Assembly: GCF_014648855.1 (NCBI RefSeq)
Contig: NZ_BMRX01000003.1
Location: forward strand, 310,001-374,000
Direction of reading: 5' to 3'
Length of the DNA stretch: 64,000 bases
Source of the DNA: Streptomyces parvulus
Lineage (GTDB): Bacteria; Actinomycetota; Actinomycetes; Streptomycetales; Streptomycetaceae
Below, piece after piece: positions 60,710 to 64,000 of the stretch. Each line of letters begins with the position of its first letter. The first letter of the stretch is position 1. Made by a program: the position numbers and the translations under genes. The notes under the pieces are model-generated. The model did not search any database. It was not told the origin of the DNA and saw nothing but the letters and a program-made list of their open reading frames with translations.

Positions 60710-61927
60710 TCACTCGCGGCCGAGCCGGCCCGCCGAGTGCACGCCCGGCTGGTACTTCGGCAGCCGCACGGTGATCTTCATGCCCGCGCCGACGGCCGTC
60801 TCGATGACGAGGCCGTGGTCGTCCCCGTAGACCTGGCGGAGACGCTCGTCGACGTTGGACAGGCCGATGCCGCCCGACGGGCTGACCTCGCGCGCCAGGA
60901 TGCGGCGGAGCAGGCCCGGGTCCATGCCGGCGCCGTCGTCCTCGATGACCACCAGGGCCTCGGCTCCCGCGTCCTGCGCGGTGATCTGGATGCGGCAGCG
61001 GTCGGCCTTGCCCTCCAGGCCGTGCTTGACGGCGTTCTCGACGAGCGGCTGCAGGCACAGGAACGGCAGGGCTACGGGCAGCACCTCTGGGGCCACCTGG
61101 AGGGTGACGGCGAGGCGGTCGCCGAAACGCGCCCGCACCAGCGCCAGGTAGTGGTCGATGGCGTGCAGCTCGTCGGCGAGGGTGGTGAAGTCGCCGTGCC
61201 GGCGGAACGAGTACCGGGTGAAGTCGGCGAACTCCAGCAGCAGCTCGCGGGCTCGCTCGGGGTCGGTGCGCACGAAGGAGGCGATCACCGCGAGCGAGTT
61301 GAAGATGAAGTGCGGGGAGATCTGCGCCCGCAGCGCCTTGATCTCGGCCTCGATCAGCCGGGTGCGGGACTGGTCGAGGTCGGCCAGCTCCAGCTGGACG
61401 GAGACCCAGCGGGCCACCTCACCCGCCGCGCGGGCCAGCACGGCGGACTCGCGGGGCGCGCAGGCCACCAGGGCGCCGTGCACCCGGTCGTCGACGGTGA
61501 GCGGCGCGACCACCGCCCAGCGCACCGAGCAGTCCGGGATGTCGCAGCTCAGGGGGAACGCCTCGCCGCGGCCCGTCTCCAGGGGCCCGGCCAGGCGTGC
61601 CATGACCTCGGCGCGGTGGTGGCCGCCGACGCCGTCCCAGACCAGGACGTCCTCGCGGTCGGTCAGGCACAGCGCGTCCGTGCCGAGCAGGGAGCGCAGC
61701 TTGCGGGCGGACTTGCCGGCCGTCTCCCCGGTCAGGCCGGCCCGCAGCGGGGGCGCGGCCAGGGACGCGGTGTGCAGGGTCTGGAAGGTGGCGTGCTCGA
61801 CCGGGGTGCCGAGGTCGCCGAGGCTCTGCGGGCGCGCCGTGCGCCGCCCCAGCCAGAATCCGGCCGCCAGCAGGGGGAGCAGGGCGACGGCGAGGCCCGC
61901 CAGGAAGCCGCCGAGGGAGCCGCTCAC
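60710..61927 (-). CDS. LytS/YehU-type sensor histidine kinase
   Basis: A 405-aa kinase. One membrane segment (residues 5-26), a GAF-like middle (VLVWDGVGGHHRAEVMARL, VVAPLTVDDRVHGALVACAP), then the PF06580 kinase domain with phospho-acceptor His in RAQISPHFIFNSLAVIASF and the ATPase N-box LQPLVENAVKHGLEGK; G-box GIGLSNVDERLR. Start GTG 61927 overlaps the symporter stop by four bases (GTGA). The LytTR response regulator usually paired with it is not in the window, so it probably lies upstream to the right, or elsewhere. Confidence 0.92.
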   Translation of the reverse strand: MSGSLGGFLAGLAVALLPLLAAGFWLGRRTARPQSLGDLGTPVEHATFQTLHTASLAAPPLRAGLTGETAGKSARKLRSLLGTDALCLTDREDVLVWDGVGGHHRAEVMARLAGPLETGRGEAFPLSCDIPDCSVRWAVVAPLTVDDRVHGALVACAPRESAVLARAAGEVARWVSVQLELADLDQSRTRLIEAEIKALRAQISPHFIFNSLAVIASFVRTDPERARELLLEFADFTRYSFRRHGDFTTLADELHAIDHYLALVRARFGDRLAVTLQVAPEVLPVALPFLCLQPLVENAVKHGLEGKADRCRIQITAQDAGAEALVVIEDDGAGMDPGLLRRILAREVSPSGGIGLSNVDERLRQVYGDDHGLVIETAVGAGMKITVRLPKYQPGVHSAGRLGRE

Positions 61928-63708
61928 GACGCCGTCTCCCCTCGCGGGACCCGGACGTCGGCCGGGGGCGGCGCGTCCGCCGGACGGCCCTCCGCGCGCA
62001 GCTCCCCGGCGCCCAGCTCCTCCGGCAGGTGGAAGCGGGCCAGGATCGCCGCCGTCCCGGCCGGCACCCGGCCCGGCGTGGCCAGCGAGACCAGCACCAT
62101 GGTCAGGAAGCCCAGCGGCACCGACCACAGGGCCGGCCAGGCGAGCAGCGCGTGCAGCGCCCCGCCGCCGCCCGGCAGGCCGCCCATGGTGGCGGCGACG
62201 GCGACCAGGGCGGAGCCCCCGCCGACCAGCATTCCGGCCGCCGCGCCCGGCGGGGTGAGCCGGCGCCACCAGATGCCGAGGACGAGCAGCGGGCAGAAGG
62301 AGGAGGCCGACACGGCGAAGGCGAGACCCACCGCGTCGGCGACGGGCAGCCCGCCGACCAGCGCGCTCGCCGCCAGCGGCACCGCCATGGCGAGCAGGGT
62401 GCCGAGCCGGAAGTGCGGCACGCCCCGGGACGGCAGCACGTCCTGGGTGAGGACGCCCGCGACGGCCATGGTCAGCCCCGACGCGGTGGACAGGAACGCG
62501 GCGAAGGCGCCGCCCGCGACCAGCGCGCCGAGCAGGTCGCCGCCCACTCCCCCGACGACCCGGTCGGGCAGCAGCAGGACGGCTGCGTCGGCGTCGCCGG
62601 TGAGGGTCAGCTCGGGGGCGTAGAGGCGGCCGAGGGCGCCGTAGACGGGCGGCAGCAGGTAGAAGGCGCCGATCAGGCCGAGGACGGCGACGGTGGTGCG
62701 GCGGGCGGCGACACCGTGCGGGCTGGTGTAGAAGCGGACCACGACGTGCGGCAGGCCCATGGTGCCCAGGAAGGTGGCGAGGATCAGCCCGTACGTGGCG
62801 TACAGCGGGCGCTCCGTGCGGCTCTCGGCGCGGGAGGGCGAGAGGGCGTCGTCGGCGCCGCGTCCGGCGGCCGGGACGGGGGTGCCCGCGGCGAAGGTGA
62901 GCCGGGTGCCGGCCTCGATGCGGTGGGTGCCGGCGGGCAGGCGCAGCCGGGTGCCGTCGTGGGCGCGGCCGTCCACGGTGCCGTCGACGGTGACGGTCAG
63001 CGGCCGTTCCAGCTTGAGGGCGAGGCTGTCGTCGACCCGTACGGAGCGCTGCTCGCGGAAGGTGGCGGGTTCGTCGAAGGGGCGGCCGGGCGCGCCGTCG
63101 CCCTGCCAGGCCAGGACGAGGAAGAGGGCGGGGACGAGCAGCGCGGTGAGCTTCAGCCAGTACTGGAAGGCCTGGACGAAGGTGATGCTGCGCATGCCGC
63201 CGGCGGCGACGACGCCGGTGACGACGACGGCCACGATCACCCCGCCGAGCCAGTCGGGCGCGCCGCTGAGGACGGTGAGGGTCAGTCCGGCGCCCTGGAG
63301 CTGGGGCAGCAGGTAGAGCCAGCCGACGCCCACGACGAAGGCGCCCGCGAGGCGCCGCACCGCCTGGGAGGCGAGCCGGGCCTCGGCGAAGTCGGGCAGC
63401 GTGTAGGCGCCGGAGCGGCGCAGCGGGGCGGCGACGAAGAGCAGCAGGACCAGGTAGCCGGCGGTGTAGCCGACGGGGTACCAGAGCATGTCCGGTCCCT
63501 GCACGAGGACCAGTCCGGCGATGCCGAGGAAGGAGGCGGCGGAGAGGTACTCGCCGCTGATGGCGGCGGCGTTCAGGCGGGGGCCGACGGTGCGGGAGGC
63601 GACGTAGAAGTCGGAGGTGGTGCGGGAGATGCGCAGGCCGAAGGCGCCGACCAGGACGGTGGCCACGACGACCAGGGCGACCGCGGGTATGGCGTAGCCG
63701 GAGTTCAT
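61924..63708 (-). CDS. sodium:solute symporter (acetate/cation ActP-like)
   Basis: A 594-aa SSS-family transporter with about 13 membrane segments. Family signatures: DFYVASRTVGPRLNAAAISGEYLSAASFLG cut to pieces as GPRLNAAAISGEYLSAASF, and FLGTMGLPHVVVRFYT, both as in acetate permease ActP. Residues about 202-302 form a polar, strand-rich insertion between two membrane segments, absent from E. coli ActP. Translational overlap with the kinase downstream and the small protein upstream makes a three-gene unit, so the kinase may sense the transported acid. Confidence 0.9.
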   Translation of the reverse strand: MNSGYAIPAVALVVVATVLVGAFGLRISRTTSDFYVASRTVGPRLNAAAISGEYLSAASFLGIAGLVLVQGPDMLWYPVGYTAGYLVLLLFVAAPLRRSGAYTLPDFAEARLASQAVRRLAGAFVVGVGWLYLLPQLQGAGLTLTVLSGAPDWLGGVIVAVVVTGVVAAGGMRSITFVQAFQYWLKLTALLVPALFLVLAWQGDGAPGRPFDEPATFREQRSVRVDDSLALKLERPLTVTVDGTVDGRAHDGTRLRLPAGTHRIEAGTRLTFAAGTPVPAAGRGADDALSPSRAESRTERPLYATYGLILATFLGTMGLPHVVVRFYTSPHGVAARRTTVAVLGLIGAFYLLPPVYGALGRLYAPELTLTGDADAAVLLLPDRVVGGVGGDLLGALVAGGAFAAFLSTASGLTMAVAGVLTQDVLPSRGVPHFRLGTLLAMAVPLAASALVGGLPVADAVGLAFAVSASSFCPLLVLGIWWRRLTPPGAAAGMLVGGGSALVAVAATMGGLPGGGGALHALLAWPALWSVPLGFLTMVLVSLATPGRVPAGTAAILARFHLPEELGAGELRAEGRPADAPPPADVRVPRGETAS

Positions 63709-64000
63709 CGGTCCTCGACGAGGCGCACGAAGTCCCGTTCGTTGCGCTCGGCGCGGCGCACGTACCAGCGGGCGAGGAGGACCAGCGGCGCGTACAGGCC
63801 GAAGCCGAGGACGGCCCATTCCAGGCGGCGGGCGTCGGGCAGTGCCGCGAACAGCAGCGGCAGCGGCCCGACGAGGAGGCCGAGGACGGCGAGGGCGGCG
63901 AGGCCGGCCCGCAGCTGGCTGCGCATGAGGGAGCGGACGTAGGTGTGGCCGAGGGTGGTCTGCTCGTCGATCTCGGTGCGCGGGCGGTGGTGGCCGGAGG
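63705..64000 (-). CDS. small membrane protein of the symporter operon (5' end outside window)
   Basis: Coding continues in frame to the right edge: 24 further codons before the internal Met at 63926 read TEIDEQTTLGHTYVRSLMRS with good codon bias, so the true start is beyond 64000. The visible protein has two membrane segments (ALAVLGLLVGPLPLLFAAL and LGFGLYAPLVLLARWYV) and a basic/acidic tail. It resembles the DUF485-type companion genes of ActP-like symporters. Overlaps the symporter start by four bases. Confidence 0.85.
   Translation of the reverse strand, partial: SGHHRPRTEIDEQTTLGHTYVRSLMRSQLRAGLAALAVLGLLVGPLPLLFAALPDARRLEWAVLGFGLYAPLVLLARWYVRRAERNERDFVRLVEDR

Overview
The window is high-GC actinobacterial chromosome (third codon positions almost always G or C, strong GGAGG ribosome sites, many GTG starts and 4-base stop/start overlaps). 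Gene content and order fit Streptomyces: a nitrate-sensing (conservon-type) histidine kinase, a ROK regulator beside xylAB, CelB and CelS2 cellulose degradation, CYP158A2, MurT/GatD and a CtaG-type assembly factor. From memory, much of the order resembles the SCO1160-SCO1220 stretch of Streptomyces coelicolor; no alignment could be run. There are 52 protein genes. No tRNA, rRNA, CRISPR array or insertion sequence was seen.

Layout. 1-7.5 kb: sensor kinase and MHYT membrane sensor (minus), a methyltransferase, an MpaB-like oxygenase, secreted and hypothetical proteins. 7.8-12 kb: an SNF2-type ATPase translationally coupled to a SWIM zinc-finger protein. 12-16.1 kb: divergent xylA / xylB-ROK xylose locus. 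16.4-21.8 kb: Tat-exported amidase, a GAF-type regulator with the aldehyde dehydrogenase it probably controls, a metallophosphoesterase, a SnoaL-like protein. 21.8-37 kb: a DUF2071 protein, then a MerR helix-turn-helix fused to two sliding-clamp domains, then a five-gene, 13-kb cluster: DUF4132 protein, 1709-aa protein, MoxR-type AAA+ ATPase, DUF5682-VWA fusion and SWIM protein. This cluster matches the parts list of the E. coli yehI-yehL-yehM-yehP-yehQ locus and is the best candidate for a poorly understood system here. 37-41.6 kb: LacI regulator, then celB (GH12) and celS2 (AA10 LPMO) behind a promoter with two TGGGAGCGCTCCCA-type operators, and two small proteins. 41.6-47 kb: membrane protein, exported phosphodiesterase, a quinone oxidoreductase/acyl-CoA dehydrogenase operon, and an XRE-cupin regulator whose mRNA looks leaderless. 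47-55.3 kb: FAD reductase, LigB, NUDIX, semialdehyde dehydrogenase, small protein, CYP158A2-like P450 without the expected rppA, acyl-CoA dehydrogenase and divergent TetR. 55.4-64 kb: peptide deformylase, murT-gatD, pfkA, CtaG-type protein, and a minus-strand operon of small membrane protein, SSS symporter and LytS-type kinase running in from the right edge.

How the parts work together. The cellulose block couples hydrolysis with oxidative cleavage under a cello-oligosaccharide-type operator. xylA/xylB with the ROK protein handle xylose, the other main plant sugar. The two acyl-CoA dehydrogenase promoters carry TetR-like palindromes with the same CGGTCG core. The yeh-like cluster looks like a AAA+/VWA machine of the chelatase/chaperone type with several large partner proteins; its substrate is unknown.
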